Origin: Koleobacter methoxysyntrophicus
GTDB lineage: Bacteria; Bacillota; Thermosediminibacteria; Koleobacterales; Koleobacteraceae
Assembly (NCBI RefSeq): GCF_017301615.1
Contig: NZ_CP059066.1
Location: forward strand, 682,001 to 746,000
Length of the DNA stretch: 64,000 nt
Reading direction: 5' to 3'
The position numbers and the translations under genes are program-made. Each line of letters begins with the position of its first letter. Within the stretch, counting starts at the first letter, position 1. Below the pieces are notes generated by a model, which saw only the letters and a program-made list of their open reading frames with translations, was not told the origin of the DNA and made no database searches. Positions 63,673 to 64,000 of the stretch are shown one piece after another.

Positions 63673-64000
63673 TTGAAATCAATCAAGGTTTTGATAATAG
63701 GAGCCGGAAAAGGCGGCAGTTCTATACTGAGGTTCTTCTTGAAACAAAAAGCTATCAGAATAGTCGGTGTATCGGATATAAATCTTAATGCCCCGGCAAT
63801 AAAAATTGCCCTAGAAAATAACATACCTGTTTTTTCAGATTTCAAAAAAATGCTTTTTGAAAAGCGAAATGAAACAGACGTTATTATTGAAGCAACAGGC
63901 CTTTTGTCGGTTCAGGAAGAATTAAAAAGATTAAAACCAAATCGTGTTTCCGTGTTGGAAGCCGAAGCTGCAAGTTTAATGATGACAATCATAGAAGAAA
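63673..64000 (+). CDS. Rossmann-fold N-terminus of a probable signalling protein (partial)
   Basis: The first 109 codons of a gene cut by the window edge. It begins with a dinucleotide-binding fold: VLIIGAGKGGSSILRFF, VGVSDINLNAPAIKIALENNI, DVIIEATG, as in DapB-like NAD(P)-binding domains, then EAEAASLMMTIIEE. I recall this N-terminal domain fused to PAS and histidine-kinase or sigma-54 activator modules in Clostridia, so a sensor or regulator of the divergent permease operon is likely. TTG 63673 is chosen because GGGGGA lies 7 nt upstream; ATG 63658 is in frame but lacks a ribosome site. Confidence 0.65.
   Translation, partial: MKSIKVLIIGAGKGGSSILRFFLKQKAIRIVGVSDINLNAPAIKIALENNIPVFSDFKKMLFEKRNETDVIIEATGLLSVQEELKRLKPNRVSVLEAEAASLMMTIIEE

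Overview
The window reads as chromosome of an anaerobic, probably thermophilic Clostridia-type Firmicute (my guess is the Thermosediminibacterales/Thermoanaerobacterales neighbourhood). The grounds are the ctsR-mcsA-mcsB-clpC-radA block, an rpiB-glyA-upp-dCMP deaminase-tagO-mnaA block, a Clostridia-type I-B CRISPR repeat, a SAM-I riboswitch, a perfect CIRCE operator and strong AGGAGG ribosome sites. The species is inference.

Layout. 0-2 kb: CRISPR array (22 repeats, running off the left edge) with leader and cas2. 2-9 kb: insertion sequences and relics around guaB, including a 2.66-kb element that carries a DruA-like (DUF4338) gene next to a two-frame transposase. 9-18 kb: radA, the CtsR-controlled protein quality-control operon and an EF-G paralogue. 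18.5-21.1 kb: the rest of the cas locus (cas6, a gene-end relic, cas4, cas1), separated from cas2 by 16.9 kb and without cas8b, cas7, cas5 or an intact cas3. 21.2-24.2 kb: an IS1634-family element whose insertion left two identical ~523-bp flanks, each with a complete hsp20 gene; the insertion cut the CIRCE operator of one copy. 24.4-31.5 kb: a CBS/PAS sigma-54 activator, cell-wall precursor genes and nucleotide/one-carbon genes. 31.8-33.4 kb: a chemoreceptor. 33.7-37.6 kb: a selenium-metabolism cluster (LysR regulator, class V aminotransferase, YedE, a TusA-like protein, DUF3343). 37.7-45.6 kb: an oligopeptide ABC transporter interleaved with a NlpC/P60 peptidase and a dipeptide epimerase, a ykf-like set for murein peptide uptake and catabolism. 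46-55 kb: an eleven-gene Mrp/Mbh-like cation antiporter operon with four large ND5/ND4/ND2-type subunits and no oxidoreductase module. 55.1-57.4 kb: a perfect -24/-12 sigma-54 promoter, three copies of a palindrome, and the gene of an AcoR-type sigma-54 activator, which together make a complete control unit for that antiporter. 58-60.7 kb: a SAM riboswitch ahead of DUF39, NIL/ferredoxin and UPF0280 genes, the set known from archaeal homocysteine synthesis from sulfide. 60.8-64 kb: an Asp/Glu racemase-family gene, a TRAP-type permease and the start of a Rossmann-fold sensor or regulator.

Most genes from 1.6 to 33.4 kb and from 37.7 to 57.4 kb lie on the minus strand. No tRNA or rRNA gene was seen. 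The most notable observations are the fragmented I-B locus, the sigma-54-controlled antiporter, the IS insertion that duplicated hsp20 and split CIRCE, and the DruA-like gene inside a transposable element.
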